DNA of 64,000 nt from JAYSYM01 sp964543475. Lineage in GTDB: Bacteria > Bdellovibrionota > Bdellovibrionia > Bdellovibrionales > JAMPXM01. Location: NCBI GenBank assembly GCA_964543475.1, contig CAZIYJ010000008.1, positions 1-64,000 of the forward strand, read 5' to 3'. Position 1 is the first letter of the stretch. Each line of letters opens with the position of its first letter. This document shows, piece after piece, positions 32,220-41,824 of the stretch. Both the position numbers and the translations under genes were made by a program. The notes beneath the pieces are model-generated. The model was not told the origin of the DNA. It did not search any database and saw only the letters and a program-made list of their open reading frames with translations.

Positions 32220-34040
32220 TTATTTCAAAATATTTTGCATACGTTCAATGAAGCGATCAGCTTTTTCAAAACCAGTCACGCGCTCGTCTTCACGCTGCTC
32301 ACCTTTTTTATCGAAAAACACGAGAGTTGGTAAGCCGATGACGTTGAACTCTTTTAAGACTGCATTTACTTCGGGCGAATCTTCTGTTGCGTCAAAGCGA
32401 AGTAACACAAATTGCCTGCCGAGTTCTTTAACTTTTTCGTCAGTGAAAGTGTACTCTTCAAGCTCTTTGCAAGCTGCACACCAGTCAGCGTAAAAATCGA
32501 TGAGAACCGGCTTTTTTTCTTTTAGTGCAACGTAGAGTCTGTCCATTGAGAAGGTTTCGAATTCCATTCCAACATGCTTTTTCACATTAGCGTTGGTCGC
32601 GCCAGTTGCATTCACAGAGGTAGCGAATCCAATTCCAGCTTTCGTCATTGCTCCATGCGCAAAGAAGGCTGCGCCGGTTATTAATAGTGCAAACATCAAT
32701 CCTTTTCGCAAACGGGCGAGGGCACCCTTGGTCATTGGCGCTTCAGCATCAACAGGCGCATTCGCAACGTTTTCGAATGCACCATAGAGACTTGCGATAA
32801 AGATCATCGCTAGGCCCAGCAATGAATTAAAGAGCCAAGTTGGATAAAGCGGGTGGATATAATAGAAAGCCATGCCAATCATCACTGTTCCGAAGACGAA
32901 CTTGATGAATTCCATCCAGGCGCCCGCTTTTGGAAGACGACCGATGAGCTGAGAGAATGTTCCGAGAATCAAAAACGGAAAGCCGATACCAAGTGCAAAA
33001 ACAAATAAGTAGAAGAATCCAAAAACTAAATTCTGAGTCTGCGCAATGTAGGTAAGAATACTGATGAGCACGGGGCCGACGCATGGGCTTGCGACGACAC
33101 CTGCGACGAGTCCCGCACTGAACGCGCCTGCAAAGCCAGAAGTACGATGAGCGAAGCCAAGTTTAGTTTGGATAAAGGCAGGAATTTGAAAGTTGATTAG
33201 TCCGTACATCGAAAGGCCCATCACCACGAAGACCAGAGCTACGACTGTAATAGTATTGATGTTACCAAGTGCTCTGCCAAATGCTCCGCCGGTGCTAGCC
33301 GCAATGACACCCAAGATTGAATACGTGAATGCGATTCCAAGAACATAAGTAAGAGCGATCGCAAAGCCGCGTAGATGAGACTGGTCTGCTTTTCTTGCTC
33401 CGAGAACTGCAAGGGTAATCGGGATCATCGGATAAATACAAGGAGTGAGGCTCGTTGCAAGTCCAACTAGAAATGCAAATAGCAAAGCGCCAATCAGACT
33501 TTTTTCTACGGCCATCGAGAAATCGCTAGTCGACTTTTTTTGAATCGAAGCGTTGGCCCCTCTTACTCCAGAAGTATTAATCTGAGTGGTCAGCGGAATG
33601 GTTTTCGGGAACAAGCAGTGTTCTTCGGTGCAGGCTTGATAGGTTAACGAAAGCTTTAACTGAGTTACACCATTACCGTAATCCTCGGGAACTACGATCT
33701 GAGCCTCGAGAACAGCATTTTCTTTTACGCCATCTTTGAGTGACTTCGAAATGACGTCATTAAATTTGACGATTGGGCTGAGATTAAAACCAGAAACTTT
33801 GATTTCGACTGGCTCAGTGACGACTAACTTAAATCGGTCAAGATAGGCGTGATAATCTTTAGCGAGCTGTAGATGGATTTGAAGGGATTGCGTTTCTCCG
33901 GGGCTAACTAAAATTTGAGAGTCGCGAATTTCGGCCTTTAAAGGGTTATCAATGATTGCAACTTCTTTGGCATGAGCGCTGAACAGCGGACTTAGTCCGA
34001 TTAAGAAAATAAAAGTGAACAATCGAAGTCGCAATTTCAT
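32220..34040 (-). CDS. dsbD: Thiol:disulfide interchange protein DsbD
   Basis: DsbD carries electrons from cytoplasmic thioredoxin to periplasmic partners. The 606-residue protein has a signal peptide (ending near AHA), an N-terminal DsbD-alpha domain with CTEEHCLFP, eight hydrophobic segments holding TPCIYPMIPITLAVLG and ASPCVGPVLISI (the membrane Cys pair), and a C-terminal thioredoxin domain with WCAACKELEEYTF. All three Cys pairs are present, so it should be functional. Divergent from motA; a small CPXCG gene follows. Confidence 0.95.
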   Translation of the reverse strand: MKLRLRLFTFIFLIGLSPLFSAHAKEVAIIDNPLKAEIRDSQILVSPGETQSLQIHLQLAKDYHAYLDRFKLVVTEPVEIKVSGFNLSPIVKFNDVISKSLKDGVKENAVLEAQIVVPEDYGNGVTQLKLSLTYQACTEEHCLFPKTIPLTTQINTSGVRGANASIQKKSTSDFSMAVEKSLIGALLFAFLVGLATSLTPCIYPMIPITLAVLGARKADQSHLRGFAIALTYVLGIAFTYSILGVIAASTGGAFGRALGNINTITVVALVFVVMGLSMYGLINFQIPAFIQTKLGFAHRTSGFAGAFSAGLVAGVVASPCVGPVLISILTYIAQTQNLVFGFFYLFVFALGIGFPFLILGTFSQLIGRLPKAGAWMEFIKFVFGTVMIGMAFYYIHPLYPTWLFNSLLGLAMIFIASLYGAFENVANAPVDAEAPMTKGALARLRKGLMFALLITGAAFFAHGAMTKAGIGFATSVNATGATNANVKKHVGMEFETFSMDRLYVALKEKKPVLIDFYADWCAACKELEEYTFTDEKVKELGRQFVLLRFDATEDSPEVNAVLKEFNVIGLPTLVFFDKKGEQREDERVTGFEKADRFIERMQNILK

Positions 34041-34215
34041 ATCAACCGTATCGGCTTATTTTGAGACAAATTCAATCTTTACGAGAGTCTAGCATATGTT
34101 TTTAGAAAGCCCGAGCCCAGGACTAACGCGAGATCAAAGTCCTGATTTATGTTTAGTCACCACCGTTTACTTTATCGACACCCATGGTTAACCGAACAGA
34201 TTGCTGAGGTGTTCT

Positions 34216-35076
34216 ATGGGTATAGTTGGTTGCTTAGTAGTTTTCATCTGTGTGTTTGGCGGATACATGGCCAGTGGTGGTCACTTGGGTCCGATCTTCC
34301 AACCATATGAAATGATCATTATCGGTGGTGCTGCCATGGGTGCATTCATCATTGGTAACCCAATGAGCGTTATAAAGCTGTCGATTAAAAAAGCCCTTCA
34401 CGCATGGCTCGGAAAAGGGCCGCAAAAGCAAGATTACTTAGAACTACTTCAGATGATGTTTCAGCTTTTCCAGATGTTCAGAAAAGATGGTCCTCAGGCT
34501 GTTGAAAGACATATCGAAGAACCAGATAAATCAGAAATTTTTAAAGCTTATCCATCATTCATGAAGAATCACCATGCAGTTGACTATCTTTGTGACACGA
34601 TGAAAATCACTTTGTCGGCTGATCTTTCGCAATACGATGTCGATGATCTTCTCGATCAAGATATTAAAGTTATGCACATGGAAGAACATGCGGCACAACA
34701 CGCAATTAATGCGGTTGCAGAAGCACTTCCGGGTCTAGGGATTGTTGCTGCCGTACTCGGTGTCGTTCACACGATGGGTCTTTTAACTCAAGGTACAGAA
34801 GTCATCGGTAAATCAGTAGGTGCCGCTCTCGTTGGTACCTTCTTAGGGGTTTTGGCTTGTTACGGATTCGTTGGCCCAACAGCTATGAAGATGGGACAAG
34901 ACATCGAAGCTGAAGGTCGTTACTTAAGTGTTATTAAAGCAGCGCTTGTTTCGTTACAGCGTGGTGCGCCTCCGATTGTTTGTGTTGAATACGCTCGTCG
35001 CTCGATCTTCCCGAATGATCGTCCTTCGTTTGCAGAGATGGACCAAGCAACTAAAGGTGCAAAGAAAGCGGCCTAA
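34216..35076 (+). CDS. motA: Flagellar motor stator protein MotA
   Basis: MotA forms the stator ion channel around MotB. The 286-residue protein has four hydrophobic segments (VGCLVVFICVFGG, PYEMIIIGGAAMGAFIIG, LPGLGIVAAVLGVVHTMG, SVGAALVGTFLGVLACYG), with the long cytoplasmic loop in the middle (residues about 60-150). I start at ATG 34216 (MGIVGCLVV), since GAGG lies upstream; the frame extends to 34201. motB follows after 71 bases. Proton versus sodium use is not resolved here. Confidence 0.94.
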   Translation: MGIVGCLVVFICVFGGYMASGGHLGPIFQPYEMIIIGGAAMGAFIIGNPMSVIKLSIKKALHAWLGKGPQKQDYLELLQMMFQLFQMFRKDGPQAVERHIEEPDKSEIFKAYPSFMKNHHAVDYLCDTMKITLSADLSQYDVDDLLDQDIKVMHMEEHAAQHAINAVAEALPGLGIVAAVLGVVHTMGLLTQGTEVIGKSVGAALVGTFLGVLACYGFVGPTAMKMGQDIEAEGRYLSVIKAALVSLQRGAPPIVCVEYARRSIFPNDRPSFAEMDQATKGAKKAA

Positions 35077-35147
35077 TATTGGATTTTGCTGACGGCAAAG
35101 ATAATTTGCGGGAAACAAGCTTAACGTAAAAGTGGAAGTAGGAAGTT

Positions 35148-36038
35148 TTGGCAGAGAAAAAGGCAACCATCGTTATTAAAAAAATCACTGTCGTTCAGGG
35201 CGGGGCCCATGGCGGCGCGTGGAAGGTTGCCTTCGCCGATTTCATGACTGCGATGATGGCGTTCTTCCTGGTGATGTGGCTTGTCTCTCAAACCAATCCA
35301 GAGCAAAAGAAAGCTCTTTCAGATTATTTCTCAACTCCAAGCGTGATTGAATACAATTTTCAAAACTATGGTGCTGAGCTAACTCTCGAAAAACTTTTCT
35401 TAGACCTCGTCAATGATCCTCTTAAAACATTAACGGGTTTATTTGATCCGATGGACCAAACGCCAAATATCATGGGCATGGGAATGAAGAAAGTTGTGAT
35501 GTCGTTTATTGCCGATCAGCTCGGTGACATCGCGAAAAACGTTGAAGTGAGTCGCGATCAAGTGACGTTTGAAATTCCTGACACTTATCTCTTCGAACGC
35601 GGTACTGCTGAGCCAAATGGAAAATTCATGGCCATTATGGAGAAGATCAAGACGATGACTGCAGGCCTAGAAGATTCAGACATCGTGATCACTTCACTTG
35701 TCTACAATCAGTCAGTGCCAGAAGCTAATCCTCAAATTGCAAAGCAAGTAGCTCAAGAGCGAGTTGATATCCTGACTTTGAAAGTAAAAACTTTCATCGA
35801 GCAAGATAATGTTGATGTGCGAGGGCGCTCGCTCTCAAAACTTGATGAGCGAGGACTGAAGGATAGTCGTTCGCACTCGGGATGGTTAAAGTTCGAATTG
35901 AAACAAAAAGAGAGCCTCATCGACGGTCGCAAGCCGCGCCCTCTTGACGGTGAAGTACTTGGTAAGGCGAATCCAGAAAAGGACGTCTACAATAACTTCG
36001 TCAATCAGTTAGCGACTTCAAAGAAAAAGAAGAAGTAG
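35148..36038 (+). CDS. motB: Flagellar motor stator protein MotB
   Basis: MotB anchors the stator to peptidoglycan and holds the ion-binding Asp. The 296-residue protein starts with TTG 35148 (AGGAAG upstream). One membrane segment, VAFADFMTAMMAFFLVMW, includes Asp31, the ion-carrying residue. A periplasmic part follows with an OmpA-like region (DQVTFEIPDTYLFERGT, VAQERVDILTLKVKTFI), which is divergent. Basic tail KKKKK. motA lies directly upstream. Confidence 0.92.
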   Translation: MAEKKATIVIKKITVVQGGAHGGAWKVAFADFMTAMMAFFLVMWLVSQTNPEQKKALSDYFSTPSVIEYNFQNYGAELTLEKLFLDLVNDPLKTLTGLFDPMDQTPNIMGMGMKKVVMSFIADQLGDIAKNVEVSRDQVTFEIPDTYLFERGTAEPNGKFMAIMEKIKTMTAGLEDSDIVITSLVYNQSVPEANPQIAKQVAQERVDILTLKVKTFIEQDNVDVRGRSLSKLDERGLKDSRSHSGWLKFELKQKESLIDGRKPRPLDGEVLGKANPEKDVYNNFVNQLATSKKKKK

Positions 36039-36047
36039 CGTCTTTAG

Positions 36048-36959
36048 ATGCTAGATCGAAATTGGCGCGAGCAAACCTTTGTAAGCTTTGACACTGAAAC
36101 AACAGGACGCTTTCCGTTGACTGCAGAAATCTGCGAGTTATCAGGAGTGAAGTGGCGTGACGGCAAAGAAATTGGAACTTTTTCGACTTTGCTGAAGCCC
36201 TCAAAGCCAATGACGATCGACAATATTCAAATTCACGGCATCAGCAATCAGATGGTTGAGAATGCTCCTCTTATAAAAGATAAGATCGCAGAGTTTCATG
36301 AATTCATTCAGGGCTGCGTTCTGATTGCGCATCACGCGCCATTTGATCTTGGATTTGTCGCAGTTGAATTTGAAAAAGCCGGTTTAGCTCTTCCCGAGCT
36401 TCCGATTATTTGTTCAAGTTTACTTGCTCGAAAAACTATTGCAGAAACTCCTGATCACAGACTTCAAACTCTCGTACAGCATTTCAAAATTGAAGGTGGA
36501 CAAGCACATCGCGCGCTCGATGACGCAAGGGCTTGTCTACATGTTGCAATTAAGTGTTTGCAGCGTATGGAAGACAGCTTAAATGGTATCACTCAAAGCG
36601 GACAAATGACCTTTGATGTAACTTCTCAGCCAAAAACTTTGAGTCTTGAGGCCATTTTTGAACGGCAGGGCGGTGCTTTGAGCTGGAATCGCTTTTCGAT
36701 GCAGGCTCTCAAGAGTTCCCCAGTAGGACAGGCATTAATAGATGCGACGATCTCGCAGTCAAATTTTGAAATGACCTACGCTGGCGGTTCCAATCCTGGG
36801 GCGGCTCGATTGGTTCGCAGCGAAGGAATCGTTAGAAGTCTCGACGGTGACTTTATCGCTGCTTTTGAACTCGATAACCGCGGTCAGCCATACGACCGTC
36901 GATCAAAGCGATACTACATCGACAAAATTACTGCAGTTAATTTTCATAAAGATTTTTAA
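36048..36959 (+). CDS. DEDDh 3'-5' exonuclease-domain protein
   Basis: A 303-residue protein with a DnaQ-like exonuclease domain in the first 180 residues: VSFDTETTGRFP (Asp15, Glu17), IHGISNQMVENAP, HHAPFDLGF (Asp), and HRALDDARACLHV (His and Asp). It lacks the rest of a DNA polymerase III epsilon or PolC. The remaining 120 residues look like an uncharacterised domain (ALKSSPVGQALIDA). It begins 9 bases after motB and may be co-transcribed. Role in repair or RNA trimming is undecided. Confidence 0.88.
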   Translation: MLDRNWREQTFVSFDTETTGRFPLTAEICELSGVKWRDGKEIGTFSTLLKPSKPMTIDNIQIHGISNQMVENAPLIKDKIAEFHEFIQGCVLIAHHAPFDLGFVAVEFEKAGLALPELPIICSSLLARKTIAETPDHRLQTLVQHFKIEGGQAHRALDDARACLHVAIKCLQRMEDSLNGITQSGQMTFDVTSQPKTLSLEAIFERQGGALSWNRFSMQALKSSPVGQALIDATISQSNFEMTYAGGSNPGAARLVRSEGIVRSLDGDFIAAFELDNRGQPYDRRSKRYYIDKITAVNFHKDF

Positions 36960-36965
36960 CGCGAA

Positions 36966-37892
36966 TTACTTCTCGGCAACATCTGATGCTGGCAGTTGAT
37001 TTGGATATCGTTTCGCCATCTCAGCATTTAAACGATCAGCTAATTGTTCGAGATGTTTAAACTCATCGCCGGCACGCAATCTCAATGCGCGTGGTTTTCC
37101 GGCGACTAAATCATCAAGATACTTTTCGAAGGCGTACATCGGCCCGGCAATGCGTTGAGATATAGACCTCCCAGCAAGAAACAAAATGCCGGCAAAAAGC
37201 AGCGTAATGACGACATAAGTAGCGATGAACGGAACCATGTAGTGGCTTAGCAAATGTGGGTTGTTGCCAACTAGATCGATGATTGCCACACGCAAGAAAG
37301 TATAAGCATAGACGCCAGAAATAATTGCGAGACCAATTCCAATTCCAGTAAGTAGAAAGCAATAACGAAGTTGGAATCGAAGATTCACCCAGCGAAGTCT
37401 ACGTACATCGCCCTCAGGCCAAAGAACCTGACCTTCTTTAATTAAAGCATAGGCGAGCATGCCGTAACCAACCCACTGAAGCGCATCGGCAACGTTGAAA
37501 ACTGGAGAAACGGTAGAAGCATTAAACCGAAAATAAATAAAGTCGATGACGTAGCCATAGAAAATTCGGTCGGCGACGTTTCCGAGAATTCCACCCAGCA
37601 AAATTGATAATCCTGATCGAAGCATCAGTGATCGAATCGGAAGTAAGTACTGAATAAGTCCAAAAGCAAAAACTAGAAATGCTCCGCCAGTTGAAAGAGT
37701 GACGATGCGAAGGACTGCCGGGAGATCAGAAAAAAGTCCCAGGGCTGCGCCATGATTGTGATGAACCATCAAGCCAAGAGCGCCGAAGTCGTAAGGCAAA
37801 TTAGCAGATGTCGCCCAAACTTTTGAGAATCGGTCTAGCAACCAAGTAACGAGCAGAGGTGTGAGGACAACGAGCCAATCGCGACGTTTCAT
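36966..37892 (-). CDS. lspA: Lipoprotein signal peptidase fused to membrane-HAMP module
   Basis: Residues 1-160 are a complete LspA, the aspartic protease that cuts prolipoprotein signals: Asp20 in LLDRFSK, HNHGAALG, the catalytic GGILGNVADR (Asp108) and VFNVAD (Asp136). A usual LspA ends here; this one goes on with two further hydrophobic segments (FLLTGIGIGLAIISGVYAY, FIATYVVITLLFAGILFL) and a HAMP-like tail (QRIAGPMYAFEKYLDDLVAG). It is 308 residues in all. The fusion may let a periplasmic signal alter peptidase activity or report it. It is downstream of a diguanylate cyclase on the same strand. Confidence 0.9.
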   Translation of the reverse strand: MKRRDWLVVLTPLLVTWLLDRFSKVWATSANLPYDFGALGLMVHHNHGAALGLFSDLPAVLRIVTLSTGGAFLVFAFGLIQYLLPIRSLMLRSGLSILLGGILGNVADRIFYGYVIDFIYFRFNASTVSPVFNVADALQWVGYGMLAYALIKEGQVLWPEGDVRRLRWVNLRFQLRYCFLLTGIGIGLAIISGVYAYTFLRVAIIDLVGNNPHLLSHYMVPFIATYVVITLLFAGILFLAGRSISQRIAGPMYAFEKYLDDLVAGKPRALRLRAGDEFKHLEQLADRLNAEMAKRYPNQLPASDVAEK

Positions 37893-37919
37893 ATCAATAG
37901 AGGGTAGCTGTCGATCAGT

Positions 37920-38813
37920 TTATTCAGCAAGCAAAGATCGGTTGCGGCCAGCGTTTTTTGCTTTGTATAAGGCTTTGTCGGCTTCTTCAACCAACTCGAC
38001 ATTAGGTTTTAGACTAGCCACACCAATGCTGACCGTAACTTTGGCTTGGTCTGGACTATGAAAAACTGAAAACGTGTTACTTTCAACGGCTAGGCGAATT
38101 CGCTCGGCGACGCGAAAGGCATCTTCAGCATTTGTATCGGGCATGATTACTGCGAATTCTTCGCCTCCGTATCGCGCAACGATGTCGAGAGTTCTGACGC
38201 TTGCGACTATTCTCTTGGAAAGATCTGCAAGCAGCCGATCTCCTGCAGGGTGACCGTACCGATCATTGAAATTTTTGAAATGATCGATATCGATCATCAA
38301 AAGAGAAACTGGTCGAGTATGTCGCTGGGCTCGCTGGACTTCAGTTTTTAAAGCATCTTGAAATCGGCGATGGTTGTTAAGTTCAGTAATTGGATCAGTA
38401 ATCGCGAGTCTCGCTAAAGCGTTTTTCTCCTGCAGAAGTTTATGGCTCTGTAATGCCTCTAGCATTTGTAATAAAAGGTAATCATTGTCCCAGGGCTTTA
38501 TGATCAAACGGTGTAGCGTCCCCGCATTGATCGACTGACTCAACTCGATCGGGTCGACCATCCCCGAGATCAAGACACGTATTGATTCTGAATCTGAGTG
38601 AGCGAGATGGGTTAAAAATTCTAGGCCTTTGCCATCGGGTAAGGTTTGATCGACGATAACAATCGCAAAATCTTCTTTGAGAAAAAGATCTCGTGCTTCT
38701 TTTAGACTCTTCGCTAATACCGGTGAGAACTGACTTGAGAGAACTCTTTCTAATGATTTGAGAATGGCATTGTCATCATCAACACAGAGTACTCTTGGCT
38801 TATTGGGACTCAT
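37920..38813 (-). CDS. Response regulator diguanylate cyclase (REC-GGDEF)
   Basis: A 297-residue c-di-GMP synthase. The receiver (1-120) has CVDDDN and phospho-acceptor Asp55 in IVDQTLPDG, plus KPW near 107. The GGDEF domain has the intact active site GGEEF (216-220) and an I-site RTLD (207-210) five residues before it, so product inhibition is expected. The start overlaps the upstream SBP gene by 4 bases. Its receiver is of the same KPW type as the hybrid kinase at 10800-12821. It should be activated by phosphorylation. Confidence 0.95.
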   Translation of the reverse strand: MSPNKPRVLCVDDDNAILKSLERVLSSQFSPVLAKSLKEARDLFLKEDFAIVIVDQTLPDGKGLEFLTHLAHSDSESIRVLISGMVDPIELSQSINAGTLHRLIIKPWDNDYLLLQMLEALQSHKLLQEKNALARLAITDPITELNNHRRFQDALKTEVQRAQRHTRPVSLLMIDIDHFKNFNDRYGHPAGDRLLADLSKRIVASVRTLDIVARYGGEEFAVIMPDTNAEDAFRVAERIRLAVESNTFSVFHSPDQAKVTVSIGVASLKPNVELVEEADKALYKAKNAGRNRSLLAE

Positions 38814-40318
38814 TGAGACACCTTTGATATTTTTAGTGCAAAACGATAGTCAGCTGTTGGTGAAAGAACGTAGCCCTGAATTCGAGGGTTCACAACGGCG
38901 ACGTCCATGTCATACCACAAGGGAATGAAGGGCATATCCTCATGAACAATCTTTTGAATCTTCTTGTAGTGGTCAATTCGCTTTTGCTGGTTTTCGATTT
39001 TGAGGCCTTCTTCGAGCATTTGATCAAGTTGCGGACTGTTGTAACGTCCTCTATTTCTTCCGGGAGGAACTTCCTTGCTGTGCAGGGCAACTCGGTAAAT
39101 GTCAGGATCAAAAATACCAATCCATCTCATTGATGCCGCATGAAAATTTCCTTTTGAGACGTCGGAGAAAAACGTACCCCACTCATAACTCTGATGCCGG
39201 ACCCGTATTCCAGCTTTAGCAAGCTGATTAGTAAGAACCTTTCCGTTTTCAACGGCCACTTGGGCATTTGATGTTTTGAGTGTGAGCGCTAAGCCAGGAT
39301 GTCCGGCTTTTTCTAACATCTCTTTTGCTTTTTGCGGGTTGTATTCAGGATTTTTTAGACCCTCAAGGTGATAAGGATTTCGAGAGCTTAATATGGCAGT
39401 TGCTTCGGTTGACAGATTGTCGAGCTTATAGTGAATAATCTCTTCGCGATTAATTGCATGAGCAATTGCTAACCGAACCTCACGTTTTTTCAGGGCCGCA
39501 TCCTCAAGATTTAAAAGCATGTAGTTCATTGAAAAACCAGGCGCTTTGTAAACAGCCAAATCCTTGCGCCTGTTTTCTATATAAAAAATTTTGTAACTTG
39601 GAATTTCGTTTTGAGCGATGTCGATCTCGCCTTTTAGCATTTTCAAATATCGAGTATTTTCGTCGGCGATGACTCTAAAAATTAGAGTCCTATATGAGAT
39701 ACCTGAATCAGGCCGCGCTTCTAAGACGATGTCGCTTGCATCACTTCGAACTAATTTAAACGGTCCGCTTCCAACTGGATTTTGTGAGAACGCTTTGTCA
39801 TCAAGTTCGACTAATTTTTTAGGAAGAAATTTTACCGTTGAAAGATCAGTTAGAAGAGCGGCCGAGTAACTTGAGAGTTGAAGTCGAACAAAGCGATCGT
39901 GATCGTTGTACTTAACCTCGACTGACTTGATCATGCTATAGGAGCTGTTATGCGGCGATTTTGCATCTTGAAACTGGGCGAATGAGAATAAAATGTCTTC
40001 GGCAGTCACGGGAGTGCCGTTTGAGAAAATAAGATTTTTTTTCAGTTTAAAAGTATAGGTTAGGTTTTCGTACGTCCAGCTCTCGGCAGCGTCACCAATC
40101 ACCTGCAGCTCTGGTCCAAGTTCAACAAGCGAGCTGAACAAAAGCCCAGTCAGTCTCATTCCGTAAGCATCTGTTGCGAAGCGCGGGTCAAGCGTGCTCG
40201 GTTTAGATCCGATGGCTACGACCACAGTGTTTGCGTCTGCGTTTTCAGATCTCCTGCAGCTAAGGATCAAAGTCGATGTGAAGAAAAGCAGGATCAAAGT
40301 GTAAATTCTCAGGCGCAT
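38810..40318 (-). CDS. Orphan ABC peptide/solute-binding lipoprotein (SBP family 5)
   Basis: A 502-residue solute-binding protein of the OppA/DppA type. The signal ends LILSC (Cys21), so it is lipid-anchored. Family marks are STLDPRFATDAYGMRLTGLL, TPVTAEDILFSF and NPVGSGPFKLVRSD. No permease or ATPase gene is near, and it is instead in a 4-base-overlapping operon with a diguanylate cyclase. It may serve as a sensor rather than a transporter part, or work with transporters elsewhere. Divergent from dacB. Confidence 0.9.
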   Translation of the reverse strand: MRLRIYTLILLFFTSTLILSCRRSENADANTVVVAIGSKPSTLDPRFATDAYGMRLTGLLFSSLVELGPELQVIGDAAESWTYENLTYTFKLKKNLIFSNGTPVTAEDILFSFAQFQDAKSPHNSSYSMIKSVEVKYNDHDRFVRLQLSSYSAALLTDLSTVKFLPKKLVELDDKAFSQNPVGSGPFKLVRSDASDIVLEARPDSGISYRTLIFRVIADENTRYLKMLKGEIDIAQNEIPSYKIFYIENRRKDLAVYKAPGFSMNYMLLNLEDAALKKREVRLAIAHAINREEIIHYKLDNLSTEATAILSSRNPYHLEGLKNPEYNPQKAKEMLEKAGHPGLALTLKTSNAQVAVENGKVLTNQLAKAGIRVRHQSYEWGTFFSDVSKGNFHAASMRWIGIFDPDIYRVALHSKEVPPGRNRGRYNSPQLDQMLEEGLKIENQQKRIDHYKKIQKIVHEDMPFIPLWYDMDVAVVNPRIQGYVLSPTADYRFALKISKVSQ

Positions 40319-40383
40319 TCGTCTATCGTTTCACACTCAAAAAGATGAATGCAAGCAATGTGCAGCGCCGCTATACTAAATGC

Positions 40384-41823
40384 ATGACGAATTATCTCCT
40401 TAGACTAATCACTGCGTCGTTTGCTTGCCTCGTTTCAAATTCTGCTTTCGCCATTGATCATGGTGCACTCGAGTCCAAATTGCAGAATGCAATGAGAGAC
40501 AGTGGCTTTAAATCTAGCGAGGTTGGTATTTGGGTTGGAAAGCGTAGTGAAAAAGGCGCTGAAAAGATATTCGGTGTCAGTGACGATGCCAGTATGATTC
40601 CGGCCTCACTCAGTAAGCTTATTACTGTGGGAGCGGTCGTGAAGACCCTTCACCCTTCATTTAAATTTAAAACTGAACTACTCTCGGCTTCACCAATAAA
40701 AAATGGCGCACTTGGCGGATCACTTTTCTTAAAGGGAAGCGGTGATCCTAGTTTTGTTTCGGAAAACATGTGGGTGCTCGTTAACAACTTTACTCGCTCA
40801 GGTGTGACATCAATCGAAGGAGACATTGTCGTTGATGACACGCGCTTTGATTCAATTCGAATTGGTGAAGATCGTGAGAATGTTAGAAACGATCGCGCTT
40901 ACGATGCTCCGCTAGGAGCGATGTCGATGAATTGGAACTCTGTGAATGTTTATGTGCGGCCCGGAAAGGCTGGGGAGCCGTGCGAAGTGACTGCCGATCC
41001 AGTGAATACTTATATCAAGGTTCGAAATACTTGTAAGACCGTTGCTGGCGGAGCGAAAGCCGTCAACGTTGATCGCACTTCTGAAAAATCATTTTGGGGG
41101 GATATTGTTTCTGTCTCAGGAAAAATCGGTGCTAACTCAGAAGAAGTTGTCGTTTATAAAAATATTTCTCGTCCCGATCTTTGGAGTGGAGCCCACTTAC
41201 TCGAATTTTTAAAACAGCGCGGCATTATCGTAAAAGGAAAAGTCACAAGTGGTGTTGCGCCAAAAGATGCTAAGGCCTTAGCATTTTCTGAGAGCAAGCA
41301 GCTTTCAAACGTCATAGCTGATACAGCGAAGTGGTCAAATAACTATGTAGCAGAGATGCTTGTTAAAAATCTTGCCGCTGAAGCGGGGGTTCTCCCTGCA
41401 ACAATGCCAGAGGGCTTGAAAATCGTTCAGAAATTTACGCAACAGATGGGGCTGAATGATAAAAATCTTATTTTTACGAACGCCTCTGGGTTCACCCGAG
41501 ACAACCGAATTACGACGGCTCAACTTGGAAAGTTTCTTACTCTCATGCAAGCAGACTTTACGATCTTTCCTGAGTATTTGATGTCGCTTCCAATTGCAGG
41601 AGTCGATGGCACGCTGAGAAGTCGTATGAAGGGTGGCAAAGCGGAGCGCTGGGTGCGCGCGAAAACTGGTTTGCTCAATGGAGTGGTGGGACTTGCTGGT
41701 TACGCAGGTGAAACCGATGGTGAGATTTTAAGTTTTGCTTTTATCTTTAACGGATCGCCATCAAAAGAAGTTCAAGCCCGAGCATTCTTCGATAAACTTG
41801 CAGCTGTGATTGCACAGAATTAA
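40384..41823 (+). CDS. dacB: D-alanyl-D-alanine carboxypeptidase/endopeptidase (PBP4, DacB-like)
   Basis: A 479-residue PBP4-type peptidoglycan hydrolase. Signal peptide ending near AFA. Active site: SxxK at Ser75-Lys78 (ASLSKL), SxN in SMNWNS, and KTG in AKTGLLNG. It cuts peptide crosslinks in the periplasm. Start ATG 40384 (MTNYLLRLIT) places the signal correctly; a Shine-Dalgarno is not visible, and TATACT six bases upstream hints at a leaderless transcript. An ATG at 40345 is an alternative. A lytic transglycosylase follows. Confidence 0.92.
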   Translation: MTNYLLRLITASFACLVSNSAFAIDHGALESKLQNAMRDSGFKSSEVGIWVGKRSEKGAEKIFGVSDDASMIPASLSKLITVGAVVKTLHPSFKFKTELLSASPIKNGALGGSLFLKGSGDPSFVSENMWVLVNNFTRSGVTSIEGDIVVDDTRFDSIRIGEDRENVRNDRAYDAPLGAMSMNWNSVNVYVRPGKAGEPCEVTADPVNTYIKVRNTCKTVAGGAKAVNVDRTSEKSFWGDIVSVSGKIGANSEEVVVYKNISRPDLWSGAHLLEFLKQRGIIVKGKVTSGVAPKDAKALAFSESKQLSNVIADTAKWSNNYVAEMLVKNLAAEAGVLPATMPEGLKIVQKFTQQMGLNDKNLIFTNASGFTRDNRITTAQLGKFLTLMQADFTIFPEYLMSLPIAGVDGTLRSRMKGGKAERWVRAKTGLLNGVVGLAGYAGETDGEILSFAFIFNGSPSKEVQARAFFDKLAAVIAQN

Positions 41824-41824
41824 A

